Source: Athripsodes cinereus (Eukaryota > Arthropoda > Insecta > Trichoptera > Leptoceridae). From it: a DNA stretch of 64,000 nt. The translations under genes and the position numbers were made by a program. The DNA lies in contig OX388306.1 of NCBI GenBank assembly GCA_947579605.1, positions 5,022,001 to 5,086,000 on the forward strand, in the 5' to 3' direction. This document shows, in pieces, positions 32,146-43,527 of this stretch (positions are counted from its first letter, which is position 1; each line of letters starts with the position of its first letter). The notes beneath the pieces were generated by a model. The model had not been told where the DNA came from. It saw only the letters and a program-made list of their open reading frames with translations, and did not search any database.

Positions 32146-32280
32146 ATTAATAATAATAATAATAATAATCTTTATTGCACAAAATTAGTAGGTATACAAA
32201 GAAGAAAAAACATGGTAACATAACAATAAAATACATAATTTTGTGCAATGGGCGAGTTTATTGCTGAAGCGTTTTAATTA
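32146..32280 (-). mobile_element. L-ATT LINE 3' end
   Basis: (AAT)n then CTTTATTGCACAAAATTAGT, and CATAATTTTGTGCAATGGGC followed by GAGTTTATTGCTGAAGCG. Read on the minus strand this is a retroelement 3' UTR with a terminal (ATT)n tail. Near-identical copies are at 52315-52460 and 46711-46830. Confidence 0.65.
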
Positions 32281-32769
32281 ATAATCTCTACTGAATTTCG
32301 AACATTGGCTGTTTCATTCTGGCCGAAATCCTATTCGTTCCCTAGACACGCGAGTATTATAAGATTTATATTTAAGATAATGCAGGTACGTAGGTACCTA
32401 CATCGTATAATTCCAGTAGTGCCTGGCGGTAAAGCGTGCATTTAGGATAATGCTCTAATGAGCGGGCGTAAATGAGTTAGGAAAACCTATTATTACTATC
32501 CGAACACACCCTTTCCAGACGAAAAACAATATGAAGAATAATATAATATTATGTACCCAAAGCAATCATAATTTATTACAGGCACCTAGATAGGTACAAG
32601 AGAATTATTAACTTTTGTCTTAGCATCTTCTAAAACACAGCTCAAGAACATAAGAAAAAATACTATAATTTGATTGTGTAGAACGAGTGTCTTAAGATGA
32701 TCCCAGCATCTTCACAAGTAGTGTAGTCAGTGAACCAATTATATGTAATGAAAATAAAGATTGTCTTAT
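32281..32769. other. unassigned AT-rich sequence
   Basis: Nothing recognised. Confidence 0.3.
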
Positions 32770-33000
32770 CTATTTATCTATGCCGTCACAGCATCTCCCA
32801 AAAGTGACGTAACCATCAGTGGACTAAATGGATTTAATGAACATACCTTGTATTATAAGAATTGAGACATGCAAGATGGTTGGTATTTCTCATAAGTATT
32901 GTGAAATTAAAAAACAAATGTTTTTTTCTACAAGATATTTTTTATTGAGAGAGAAGCCTTTCATCTTGTAAGGATATTGCCAATCAGTTATATGTATATG
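32770..33000. repeat. TAG element relict, then fold-G arm relict
   Basis: GCCGTCACAGCATCTCCCAA and AAGAATTGAGACATGCAAGA are weak TAG-family matches (minus). About 32905-32990 (AACAAATGTTTTTTTCTACA, TTATTGAGAGAGAAGCCTTT, CATCTTGTAAGG) is a decayed fold-G arm. Confidence 0.4.
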
Positions 33001-33149
33001 ACCTTTTAGATTATTATCTTCTCACCATAAAATTTCTGCAGGCATTCAGGATGGATGCCATGATGTTGGATGTCAGTTAAGCATAAAGCAAGCAGTAAAC
33101 AGATGTGGTTAATCAGGATGAGACCAAACTGTAGTCCCAGATGATAAAT

Positions 33150-33310
33150 GTTTTTTTTATTTATTTATTTTATTCTTCACTGTACATTGGTTACAATATT
33201 ATATAATAAAATAGTGTCATTAAAATAACAGTTATGCAATTCAATGTACAGAGGGCGAGTTTATCGCTAAAATGCGATGTCTTCCAACTAACCTGGTTAT
33301 CTGACCCGGC
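33150..33310 (-). repeat. L-ATT-related LINE 3' end
   Basis: (TTTA)n, CACTGTACATTGGTTACAAT, AATGTACAGAGGGCGAGTTT and CGATGTCTTCCAACTAACC parallel the copy at 52315-52460 with a different tail. Confidence 0.5.
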
Positions 33311-34672
33311 AACTAATTATCAATGCATATACGTAGAATATTGTAGAGAAAAACATTCAAATTAAATTAAAATAAAGGGGTGCTCTTTTTCAAGTAACCC
33401 AAATGTTTTAACAATGTTCAGTAATAGGTGACCAAAAAAACACCGTCTTTTGGCATAATAACTTTCTGATATCCTGTAAATAAAACCTTGTTACTCATAA
33501 AACCTACGCTATACCTATATCTACAATGATATCATAGTGTTTGAAATATCGCGGGAAGAGGTCAGTTATATTGTAATACAACAAGTAATACAAAATCGAT
33601 GTTCTTAATATTATGAAGAGTTCAAAGTGGAAAGTTAAGGATGATAGATGAAAAGTAGAGAACACAATATTAGGTAAAAATTATAAACAACAAACTCATA
33701 GCTACATTCACATAACAATAATATTTTATTAACAACTCTCGTTGAAATCGTAATAGGTATGGCTTTTTCCATAAATGGATTAACAACAATAGACATAGAA
33801 ACATATTATGGTGTACGTACCTAATCAGCGAATAGAAATATTATTACCATAATCTGTCCGTGGGTGGGTGTCAGTGCACTGAACTCAAAGAGAACGTAGA
33901 TTTCTTGGAATATCTTATAAGTTTATCTTAAAAGAGATTCTAGCACAGTTATTATCTTATTTACCTGGTTTAAATTTGAACACTCGTATAAATGCGGAGG
34001 ATCGAAGAATTGAAGAAAATTGGGACATGCCGATATTTAGTGTCCCAAATACAGTTTATTTTTCATTATTAATTAACGATGTAGATAATTATTATCGTCT
34101 AGAATAAATTCTAGCTTCTCTCAATAGTTTTTGACATAATAATTCTACAAAATAGCGATAAAACAGAATTCTTTATGGTTCTTGTAAGTTACTGTACTGA
34201 ATATTATCATTATCTTAAAAATTTCAATCTGCACTGAGACCATAACAGCTTATGGCCAAGGTAATCTCAGCAGGAAAAACCAAAGCAAATTCCAAAAAGG
34301 AGAACATGGTGATGAGGATGGGATACGTAAAAATATTGGCAAATCATTACCTAATGCACTTATCTCAAATTTCTGATGATATTGCGTATTTCGTTGAATT
34401 ACAGAATGACAAATGTTAAGTTAATAAGGGTGAGGACTAAAACTACAAATGTAACCAGGTTATAAAATCAGGTGCTCCGAATGGAAAACAGTCCTAAAGT
34501 CATAATCGAAGATAAACTGGAAATATGTAAAAGGACATCAAGCAAAATGAGGATTATTTAAATAAAATCACAGGATACGGATGTACACACATTAAGGGTT
34601 GCACCCTCCCTCACCCATGTATATATATTCTCCAAGAAAATTCTTTCTAAGGTAGTAGGTACTCAAGGTTCG
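33311..34672. other. AT-rich stretch without recognised gene
   Basis: It contains only the minus-strand fragment TGCACTGAGACCATAACAGC at about 34230. Confidence 0.35.
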
Positions 34673-34710
34673 ACAGTAGGGTTCCTCTTGACAAAATCCT
34701 GCTTGAAATT
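34673..34710. repeat. single end of the 12573-type MITE
   Basis: CAGTAGGGTTCCTCTTGACA then AAATC resembles the terminal repeat at 12573 (GCAGGGTTACTCTTGACA). No partner end was found nearby. Confidence 0.4.
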
Positions 34711-35221
34711 AAATACAACCTTTACTTTAACACTATAGACTTAAAGTTATAGCTTACAGTTACATATTTTCTATGTTAAAGTAATTGCTTGTTTTTCTAA
34801 TACAAGAAGATTTAAGACGACTTAAGCGAATGCAGTAAATTACATAATATATGCAAGATAAAAAGTGTTAGAAAAATTGACAAATTCAGGCTTATCGCAT
34901 ATCGCGTTTTCTTACAGTCGGCGCAACGCCAGGATGATCTTTAAGCAATAATTAATTATAATAAGTAATAATACAAAATACAAGTTAAGAAAGACAGCTG
35001 ATATTTTATTATTTTGTCTGGTGAATAAAAGTGGGCGACGCCGACGCATGGAGGTCAAGTACTGGTTGTTCAATGCAGATGATGATGATGAAGAGGCGGT
35101 GTTGTTTCTGATGATGTTGTGATGTAGTCAGTGTGATCAGTTCTTGTTGAATTGAACTTTTACTAACGTGGGCAGTTGAAGATGTCTGGGGTTTATTCTC
35201 GATGCCATCTTAGTTTAGAAT
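34711..35221. other. unassigned sequence
   Basis: A GATGATGATGATGAAGAGG run at about 35079 may be a retroelement tail; its body is not identifiable. Confidence 0.35.
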
Positions 35222-35850
35222 CATATTATTTAATTATTTATTTATTTATTATAATACATACGGCTTACGCCTTTAATACATAGTTACAAACAATGATTGC
35301 ACAACATCACCATCGTATCAAATTAAAACTCAAAACAAAAATAAAATATACTGCATCACTTCAAATTATAAAAATAAAAATTAAACACATTATGTCACAT
35401 AAACCATAGAATAAAATTACAACATATCAACAGCATCATGTCAAATCATGAAAAAAAAACAAACTGGATCATATCCAACCATAAAATAAAGCTACAAAAC
35501 ACTGCATCACATCGAATTTTAAAATAAAACACACTGTCATGTCAAATTATAGAATAAAATTACAGCACATTCATCATGTCAAATCATAAAATAAAAATAA
35601 AAACATATTGAATCATATCAAACCATAAAATAAAATTACAGCACACCGCACACCACACAAAATTACAAAATAAAAAACAAAACACACCGTATCATATCAA
35701 ATTATAAAATAAAATTATAACATACTGCATCATATCAAATCATAAAATAAAAAACAAAACACATTGCATAATATAAAATTACAAATCAAAAACAAAACAT
35801 ATCGTATCATGTCAAATTATAACACAAAGACAAGATTAACTAAATGGGAC
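35222..35850. repeat. AT-rich minisatellite, ~42 bp degenerate unit
   Basis: After a (TTTA)n stretch at about 35230 the sequence repeats a unit of the form CATATCAAATCATAAAATAA plus AAYAYAACACAYTGCAT about a dozen times. Spacing is irregular and units vary in point changes and length. Confidence 0.8.
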
Positions 35851-36029
35851 AAAGTATTTATATTACGGCTTTAAAATTCTCCGCCATTCTTCGCCTGAAC
35901 TCAAACAGGGAATCTGCGAAAACATCCGACAAGTGTCCGTAAATGTTTCCCAACCTATGAATTCTATTCAGAGGTGAGTTATATGCATAGTTGGTATCCA
36001 CCACGTCACAAAATTGTTTATCTCTGTAT

Positions 36030-36315
36030 ACTATCATGGCTTATAACACAAGTGGGGTAGCCAGGTCTGTCTTTACCATAAAGGCACACCCAAATTTACG
36101 TATTTGCTATTTATTTTAAGTTTGCAGTCCCATAAATATTCCAAAATATTTTTTTTAGCAAAACCACAGATATCGCCAAACATTTCAAATTCATATCTAA
36201 AAAGTGGGGAGTTTAAAGATTTTGTTGTTCCTCAATTAAATTGTCTACTAAGTAGTATAGGCTTTAGTTTACTTTCAGGAATAAATAATATTAATTTGAC
36301 GTTTCAAAGATAAGT
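36030..36315. repeat. TAG fragment and repeat shared with 11510
   Basis: TACTATCATGGCTTATAACA then CAAGTGGGGTAGCCAGG is a TAG-family 3' piece (minus). From 36085 the block TTACGTATTTGCTATTTATT parallels about 11540. Confidence 0.45.
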
Positions 36316-36529
36316 ATTTCTTTGTATGTACTAGGTAAAAATTCTAGGCTGCGTCGAGAGTGGTCCTCTTGTTCAGTTGTCGAGTTGAACTTTTTTCCAA
36401 TGTGGGCCGCTGATTACTATTATAGAAAACAAAGATGCGATGGTTTACCGACGACTAGCTGCACTCATTGAATCATTCCGTTACTCCGTTTAACATTGAT
36501 TTGATTATCGTTTTATGCTATTTGCGATC

Positions 36530-36960
36530 GTTGAGATAGATGCGATCGTTGAGAAGAATGGTTGGTAAAACGCTGCGTGATAGAGTGAAGAATGAGGATA
36601 TTAGAAGAATGAGCGGATGCAAGAAGACTGTTGTGGACAGAATGCGTGTAAATAAATTGAGATGGTTTGGTCATGTGGAACGAATGAAAGAGGAAAGAAT
36701 GACAAAGAGGATATACTTATCTGAAAGAAAGGGTGTGAGGAAACGCGGGCGTCCGAGAACCACGTGGCTTGATCACGTGGATCAAATTCTCAAGGATGGC
36801 CGCGTGTTGAGTAAAAGGAACCGACGTGCGTGTATGAGGAACTGTATGAATGTGGAGGAAGCGAAGGAAGTGTGTAAAGATAGATCTGTTTGGCGTTCCG
36901 TTCTCTCTGCCTACCCCACTTGGGACACGGCGTGAGGGTATAGTATAGTATAGTATAGTT
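36530..36960 (+). pseudogene. RTE-T LINE C-terminal end, best copy
   Basis: A 131-codon frame (36540-36935) reads MRSLRRMVGKTLRDRVKN, KLRWFGHVERMKEERMTK, RKRGRPRTTWLDHVDQIL and ends VLSAYPTWDTA. This is the C-terminal region downstream of RT in RTE-type LINEs; the RT and endonuclease are lost by 5' truncation. The 3' end is CTACCCCACTTGGGACACGG, CGTGAGGGTATAG, with a (TATAG)n tail at 36935-36960. Several fragments of the same family lie at 6158, 19176, 40185, 47083, 58344, 61825 and 62776. Confidence 0.8.
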
Positions 36961-37590
36961 TATGCTATTTTGAATCTCCATGTCCCAGATATTGAATAGT
37001 AAAATTTTCGAGGCAATGTTATTATTTCTAGGATAAAAAAACCCTCATCATACTCTGATATATCAAAATATCAAAAATCAGGTGACTTTGCAATCAAAGA
37101 AAAAAAAATGTTGTCTTCATGAGCAAATTTCGGACCGATTCTTTTATATCTTTTTGGCGTCTTCGATATTCCTGTCAGAAGGGTGGAATGTCTCAACTGA
37201 AGCTACATGTATAATTAAGTAAAATTAATCGAAGAAAAATAAATACACTTTTAAGTTTTTAACTAACGAACCGTCTAGGCATTCAGCTTACTGGCTTATT
37301 CAACCATCTGGCGGCAGCATTTATAACACTAATTAAACAAATCTCAATTGTGTACATAATTGCATAAAACAAGTTTAACATTTTTTTGTGAAATGATTTT
37401 TAAAATAGTAGAGAGTCGTAAATCAGACTCCAACATGCACTGGATAAAAAATCATTTTGTCAATCACTGGTGTACCTCCCCCTTCCTGCAAACAATCATA
37501 GCTGCTTTCCCCTAAAATAAATTCAGGATACTCTCTCGGTTTAATGTACGAGTATGTATGTTGGATGAATTATTCGGCGCCGTTTAATGG
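36961..37590. other. unassigned AT-rich sequence
   Basis: Nothing recognised. Confidence 0.3.
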
Positions 37591-37594
37591 AGCA

Positions 37595-38107
37595 TCCATC
37601 TCAAGGGCGCGGGAAACAATGTTGGAAGAGCGATGTCTTCAACTTGCTCCTGAACGTTGTTATTGGCTGGTTTTTACGGAGGTCCTCGGGGAGTTGGTTC
37701 CAAATGACGGGTCCTGCGACGCCAAAATCCCTATCATAGAAGCAGGACTTGTTTGCTTTGTTGTTTTCGTCCAGCATGTTGATGGATGTCTTAGCTGAGC
37801 GTAGAGGTTTACTTGCAGGTGTTTTGAGAACACAGAGCTCAGGAAGTGATTGAGGTGCCATATTGTTCAAAACCTTGTAGACTATAAGGCACAGTTTGTA
37901 TCAGACCCTTTCACTTACTCTTAAGCAGTGCAACTTTTCAAGCAAAGGCGTGATGTGACAACGCTATCTTCGCGGAAAATAAGCCTTGCAGCGCTATTGA
38001 ATGCCATTTGTAGGCGATTCAGTTGAATGTGTGGCAGTCCTATTGGCAGTATATTGCAGTAGTCTAGTCTAGAGACCACAAAAGCAGAATAATATTTCCA
38101 TCTTAAT
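37595..38107 (-). pseudogene. CR1/Rex-like LINE RT C-terminal remnant
   Basis: On the minus strand about 38090-37980 reads SRLDYCNILPIGLPHIQLNR and FNSAARLIF; 37870-37601 reads NNMAPQSLPELC, DFGVAGPVIWNQLPEDLRKN and TFRSKLKTSLF. These are the usual C-terminal motifs after RT in CR1/Rex-type LINEs. Between them lie a frameshift near 37950 and a TGA replacing an expected CGA near 37895. Homology stops abruptly at about 38107, the 5' truncation point. Confidence 0.75.
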
Positions 38108-38403
38108 GATATGGACGATAATCGAAGATTCACTGTGGGTGAATAGTTTAATATTCTTTGCGTGGAAATGTGTACATAGATAAATATTATTGTAAAGGAG
38201 AGACTTGCAACAAGCAGAGGCCATAAGGCAGCCAGCAGCCAGCAATACCATATACAGAAGTAGCGGCAGATGTATGTAGGCAATACAACATCTTGTACAC
38301 TAGCGCTCACTGTATATAAAATACTGTAGTACGAAGTTGCCCCAAGCATTCATTGCCTTATTATATCAATGCATTAATCATTAACAATGATCAATGAGTT
38401 TTA
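38108..38403. other. unassigned sequence
   Basis: The minus-strand open frame here is only the extension of the LINE frame into unrelated sequence. Confidence 0.35.
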
Positions 38404-38534
38404 ATATAGACTGGAAATACAAAGGAAAAAAATGTATTGCGACCAATCAAACTTCGCGACCGATATAATTTCATATCTATCAGTCTTAAATGAGCGTTGG
38501 TTTAAAAAGATACGTTCATATTGTCTCCCTCGAA

Positions 38535-38990
38535 TAGGGTTGCCAGATGGTATCCAAAAGGAGGACATGTCCTCCTTTTTTATGTTTTGTCTTCCCGTCC
38601 TCCCTTACCTACTGTAAGTCCTCCTTTTTGCTAAACATCGGGTTCTGCGAGTTTTATTTTTGTATAAGCGCACATAACGCAAATATGGAAAGAGTTTTTT
38701 CACTGATTAATATTCAGCAGAGAGGAATAGACTAATGTGCAGTCAGTTAAATCTTTAATTCTTACTCAATACAACTTCAAAAACATGACATGTGAAGATT
38801 AAATTAATTAATTTTATTTTTTTTAAATAATTTTCTTCAAAATTGGCAGCTCAGCTAAATATGATTAAAATAAAGTAAAGTAATATAAAAAAAAAATCGT
38901 TTAATTTCTAAATGTCCTCCTTTTTTACAGAAAATCCTCCTTTTTAGACCCATCTGTCCTTCTTTATCAAATTATCATCTGGCAACCCTA
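38535..38990. mobile_element. hAT-like non-autonomous element
   Basis: Inverted ends TAGGGTTGCCAGATG / CATCTGGCAACCCTA enclose 456 bp. Subterminal GGAGGACATGTCCTCC and TCCTCCTTTTT words occur near both ends. A plus-strand relict (38670-38735) reads HNANMERVFSLIN, like the C-terminal dimerisation region of hAT transposases. TCCCTCG flanks both sides (38526-38532, 38999-39005), though a few bases outside the ends. It is an internally deleted copy with no active transposase. Confidence 0.75.
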
Positions 38991-39050
38991 CCATCGAGTC
39001 CCTCGTTGTAGATGCATTTATAAAAGTATGTGAGTATTGATTCAGAATAT

Positions 39051-39260
39051 CGAAAAAATAAAACAGGTGTTTTATTCTACTAAAGATTATATTTTGTGAG
39101 AGAGACGTCTTTCGTCTTATGAGGACATTGTCAATCTGATTGACAATGTCCTCATAAGACGAAAGACGTCTCTCTCACAAAATATAATCTTTAGTAGAAT
39201 AAAACACCTGTTTTATTTTTTCGATATGGAATTCTACTACCTTAACACCGACACAGTGAA
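39051..39260. mobile_element. fold-G: palindromic element with 13 bp target duplication
   Basis: The sequence 39047-39227 is a perfect palindrome, 90 bp arms around T at 39137 (CATTGTCAATC|GATTGACAATG with a one-base centre). It continues to CACCGACACAGTGAA at 39260. The 13 bp TGATTCAGAATAT lies on both sides (39038-39050 and 39261-39273). The undisrupted copy 2 of repeat X lacks it. Arms contain AGAGAGACGTCTTTCGTCTT. Related copies are at 42154, 55588, 27346 and 32905. Confidence 0.85.
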
Positions 39261-39612
39261 TGATTCAGAATATATTGATGGTCCATTTATTAGAAGTGCT
39301 TCTTTTTACAACAATCACCACAGTTTGTTTATATTATGTACAGATAGGTGCATATTATATAGAGGCACATAATGATAATCTTTTATGTTGCAGACTTGAT
39401 GGACAATAATTGTATTTAATTGTAGAGGCCTTTTTATTTATTTTTTAACAATAATTATATAAAATGTGCCATACTTAAGTATGAGTAGAAAAGAGACCAA
39501 TAACACCTTAATGTATTGGAGTGAAACAGCATATTATTATTAGGTATTATTAATTTAGGAACATAGTTTTTAGGATAATAATGTACTGCGTTACCATTCT
39601 ATTAGGTCAATG

Positions 39613-40184
39613 ACTACAATATGCTTACTGTGAAGGCTTATGCCGTATGTATATTATTATTGCATTGTATTCTAGTATGTTAACATAACTGTCATTACGC
39701 AGAACAAAAGCTTTTAATATCTCGGTGGTTTTCTTTTGTTTATCTTTTGAACAAACAGTAATCCGTATTTCAGCTAAAGAAAATTGAATGCATTCTCTAA
39801 GGAACAAAATAATATATTCAACACGTAGGTAGTTTATTTCAGTTTTAAAACTTAAAAAAAAACAATCCTGAAAAAGAATATGGCATAAAGTACTGGTGGT
39901 TTAGATTTTAGAATCTTAACGTTCTCTGATGAAATGTATTATTACACCAGATGCATTACTGTTTTTTAAGGTTGGGGTAGTCCTCAAGGATTATTTTTTT
40001 AAACTTACTCTTTTTACATCATATAAAGTTCCACTGGTGTTGGCTATTTAATATTTTTCTTTGTCCTCTCTGTTCTGGGTAACTCGGAACTTTTCCGTCT
40101 TAGTATCGTAATCCACTTTCATCAACTTTGACATGTTTCATTCGTACTTTTGTTACCTGACTATCCTATAACGGATCGAGAGCT
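39613..40184. other. unassigned AT-rich sequence
   Basis: Nothing recognised. Confidence 0.3.
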
Positions 40185-40560
40185 TCTTACTTCTATCCTT
40201 GCATAGGTACACTTTACGGACATAGGTATCCTTGCATAGGTATCCGTCACTGTCATAAAATTCCTCATGCATGCCCTCATGTTCAATGTGCTCAGCACTT
40301 GTCAGTCCTGGAAAACCTGGTATATAATATTATGGTCTTGCTATTGAATCCTCGAGCGACCACGTTTCTCTCAGCCAAATATAATATTTTCTTATAATTC
40401 TGTCCTCATTTGTTCTTCTCACCTGCCCAAAGAACCATAGTTTGTTCACTATCATTCTTATTATTACTCCAGCTTTAATTCCACGATCTTCACTAATTAC
40501 ACTATAACGCACTCTATCTTTCAGAATTTTACCACACATTTTTCTTAATCAATCCATGGA
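40185..40560 (-). pseudogene. RTE-T LINE C-terminal fragment
   Basis: The minus strand reads MCGKILKDRVRYSVISEDRG then VIIRMIVNKLWFFGQVRRTN and EDRIIRKYYI. This is a worn version of the WFGHVERM region (G-H-V became G-Q-V). The 3' part is scrambled with a short duplicated CATAGGTATCCTTGCATAGG (about 40218-40242) and has no recognisable tail. Confidence 0.65.
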
Positions 40561-41719
40561 ATAAATGTTTTTAATATTTTTTAGCATGGGGGTATACTTT
40601 CAAATTACAATCAAAATACACAATAATGCACTAGATGTAAGCACCTACTATAGAGGAAATGTACTAATATATAGACTAAGCGGTATTTTCTAATTGACTT
40701 ATTGACCTATAGACGACTTTCCGTGCATTCGTAAGGTTTCTTAATCAATAATCTTCAAATAACGAACTTCCACATACACCACACACATAACCACTCACAT
40801 ACAAGTATACTAACTCAAGTACATATTACAGAGTTGACATTTAAGAATATTACAATCGCTAATGGTCAAAAATTTCTAATACGGAATGTCAATTCAATAC
40901 ACTTTCAAGCGATATATGAAAATTTAATCACTTTGACAGCTACTATGTATATGACAGCTGAACCATGGTGAAGTTAGCTACAAGTAAATCTAAAGTATTA
41001 GGATTAGGTTTAGGATACAGTGGAAGTCTGATTTGCCATCACATAAATCATCGGAAGTTAGATGGTATAGTCAATTTTATACTTTAGTGATTTCTCTATT
41101 GCTGGTTTAAGGATTTGAATCAGATCAATTTCCGGCGCCCTTGTAATGATGAAATCACTGTCAAAACAATATTCAAATTGAGTCGACGAAACATATCAAA
41201 AAAGGATAAATGAGAATTAGTACTTAAGTAATATTTACTGGTCATGATATCACAGTTTAATGCTAAAATAAATAAGATTTATAATTTATTTATTTGCGTT
41301 CATCAAGTTCTCATGCGAAACATATTTTTTTAATATTATTTTCTTAGCGGACGTGCATGACCAGTGTAATGTGTATTGACTTCGACATATTAAGTACCTA
41401 TGTTGTTTTCATAGGATCAATATTGATAATTCATAATAATAACACGACTTATTGATTCTGTCACGTTTCTATGGAAGAATGTCAATACACACGGTACAGA
41501 ATTATTTGTTTTACCAGGAATACAAAATACTTAACGTTTATGTATTAGGTACCAACAATTACTATAGGTAAGAAATAACAGGTAAGGTAGTGGTAACATA
41601 ATATTGCAAGCTGATTTTTTAACATCGAATATATCTGCCATGAAAAGTCCAGCATAAAATTTACGAGAATCCGTATGGAAGATCTAAAAAGTCTTGTTTT
41701 CAAAATTAATAAATAAAAT
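40561..41719. other. AT-rich stretch, nothing recognised
   Basis: No repeat or coding match found. Confidence 0.35.
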
Positions 41720-41980
41720 AATCCCGTGGAGCACCCGGCAAAGATTTGGTATCCCACTCTTCGCCTTAAGTTTTCGAGTGTCCTGTAAAAGGCATCTGTT
41801 CGAAAAAGTTAAGACATTTTACATATTAAATTCAACGGTGAGGTTTGCCACACATACTGAATGTCATTATTTTATATTTGCACGGAGAGGACAGCTTGAA
41901 TGTTAATTATATGCAGCTGGTCTGCTGGCTACCCCACTTATGGGATATGCCGTGATGGTATAGTAATAGTAGTAGTAGTA
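41720..41980 (+). mobile_element. TAG element, full length
   Basis: This is a reference copy: 5' CCCGTGGAGCACCCGGCAAA, TATCCCACTCTTCGCC, TTCGAGTGTCCTGTAAAAGG, ACATTTTACATATTAAATTC, GCACGGAGAGGACAGCTTG, then CTGGCTACCCCACTTATGGG, ATATGCCGTGATGGTATAG and a TAGTAGTAGTAG tail. About 250 bp, no ORF, no tRNA-like head, no inverted ends. The microsatellite tail and directionality suggest a retroposed short element. Confidence 0.85.
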
Positions 41981-42153
41981 AGTATAAATAAAATAAAAGA
42001 CGAAAAAAGCTCACATAAAATCTGATTGCAAATTTGTAATTATTTTATTTTTATTGAAAAGACATCGCTTTCTACTGCTCTAATGCGATCCCAGAGAATA
42101 CTGGATAAAACATTTTTTTTCGGTTTGACAGATACTCAAGAATAATAATTAGT

Positions 42154-42375
42154 AATTGTGTCGGTGCACACGTAGTAGAATTCCATAATTAGGTCAATTG
42201 AAACAACTGTTTCTTCTACTATAGATTATAAATCTTGAGAGAGACGTCTTTCGACTTATAAGGTCATTATCAATCTCGATTGAAAGATTGATACATAATA
42301 ACCTGATAAGTCGAAAGACGTCTCTCTCACGATCAATAATCTATAGTAGAAAGAAACACTTGTTTCAGCCTACCT
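42154..42375. mobile_element. fold-G, diverged second copy
   Basis: GTGTCGGTGCACACGTAGTA marks the asymmetric end. Then arm AGAGAGACGTCTTTCGACTT (42239) faces AAGTCGAAAGACGTCTCTCT (42312) across an interior with TCAATCTCGATTGAAAGATT. The arms carry several mismatches, so it is older than the 39051 copy. Confidence 0.8.
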
Positions 42376-43155
42376 AACACAAGAATAATGATACAACTAA
42401 ATAGCTTAAGACTGACTTTATTAAACATTTATATCAAACCGGACCAAAATAAATTGAATTATTAAAAATACTAGCAGTCTATAGTCCAAGATCTTGCCTT
42501 CAGAATACGAAGATTATTATAGTCATCGAGAATGAGAAACAATTTAATTTGGCATTAAAATTGGCATTCCTATGGGGTTTCAAATATCTGTAACAATTCT
42601 CCGTACTTCAGGTGGGTACAGCGCTAACGAGAAAATGTTGGTATAAGTATGTATAGAGTTCGTAATAATCTTCAACAATCGCATGAATTATTTTAAGCCA
42701 GAGGTAGGTACCATTACGATATAATATGTATGTAAGTAAGGTAAGGCACCTACATAATACGGATAATTCTTGTAATGATTACTAACATATGAGATGCATT
42801 AACGTATAGTCTCTGCTCTAACACAATGTCAGGATTGTTCTGAGTAATGTGGAACACGATGTTTATACGGCAAAATTTACATTCTGATGCTAATTTGCAT
42901 AATGATATATTATCTTTGTATCAATGTAGTTTTGTGATAGGTACTAAGAATTTACATTAGGTGTATTTTATAATTCATAGTGTATTGAAGATTTAACATA
43001 CGGTGCGTATTTGAAACAAAACAGAGTGAACAAATAAAGCATATTATATTTGCTTTAGTTGTTTAGGTACAAATCAAAAAGATATGGATATGGGGTTGCT
43101 GTGCTGGTTCAGGTGCTTCGCATGCCAACAAACAGACTCAGTCCTATGGAATGCC
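42376..43155. other. unassigned AT-rich sequence
   Basis: Nothing recognised. Confidence 0.3.
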
Positions 43156-43360
43156 TGACAAAGTTCTCCCATTTTTTCCATCAGTTTTCGAGTATACCTA
43201 CTGTAAAATGTACTTAGGTATTCGTAAAAGATTTTCACATATTCAGTTCAGCGATGAGGTATGTCATCAATCCTAATCTAAACTTCTATTGACACGGAAA
43301 GAATGACTTACATGCTTATTAGGTACATGCATTCAATTCCTACACAAGTGTTGGTGCACT
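43156..43360 (+). repeat. TAG element, diverged
   Basis: AGTTTTCGAGTATACCTACT, TCAGTTCAGCGATGAGGTAT and TTGACACGGAAAGAATGACT match; the TAG tail is missing. Confidence 0.6.
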
Positions 43361-43527
43361 TTCTGGAGGGGTAAAAAATGAATTTTTGTTTTCCAGAGAA
43401 TGTAACTAATATAAGAAACAATCAATGTTAATGTATTTTGTTTAATAAAAATTAATAAAAAAAAATGGTTTTGCTTGCTACCCCACTCGTTATGGTATAA
43501 ATGCATGAAAAAGAAAAAAAAAAACTG

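Larger units (their letters stand above)
38404..39612. repeat. old repeat X, copy 1, with two insertions
   Basis: Three blocks align with 50805-51260: 38404-38532 (TAGACTGGAAAT, GAGCGTTGGTTTAAAAAGAT), 39003-39050 (GTAGATGCATTTATAAAAGT) and 39261-39612 (GATGGTCCATTTATTAGAAG, TTATGTTGCAGACTTGATGG, TGGAGTGAAACAG, ATTAGGTCAATG). The gaps are a hAT-like element and a fold-G palindrome that copy 2 lacks. Repeat X has no recognisable coding sequence. Confidence 0.8.

Noticed and set aside
37544..37798. Plus-strand 84-codon frame
   Set aside because: It is antisense to the CR1-like LINE remnant, whose minus-strand motifs are clear.
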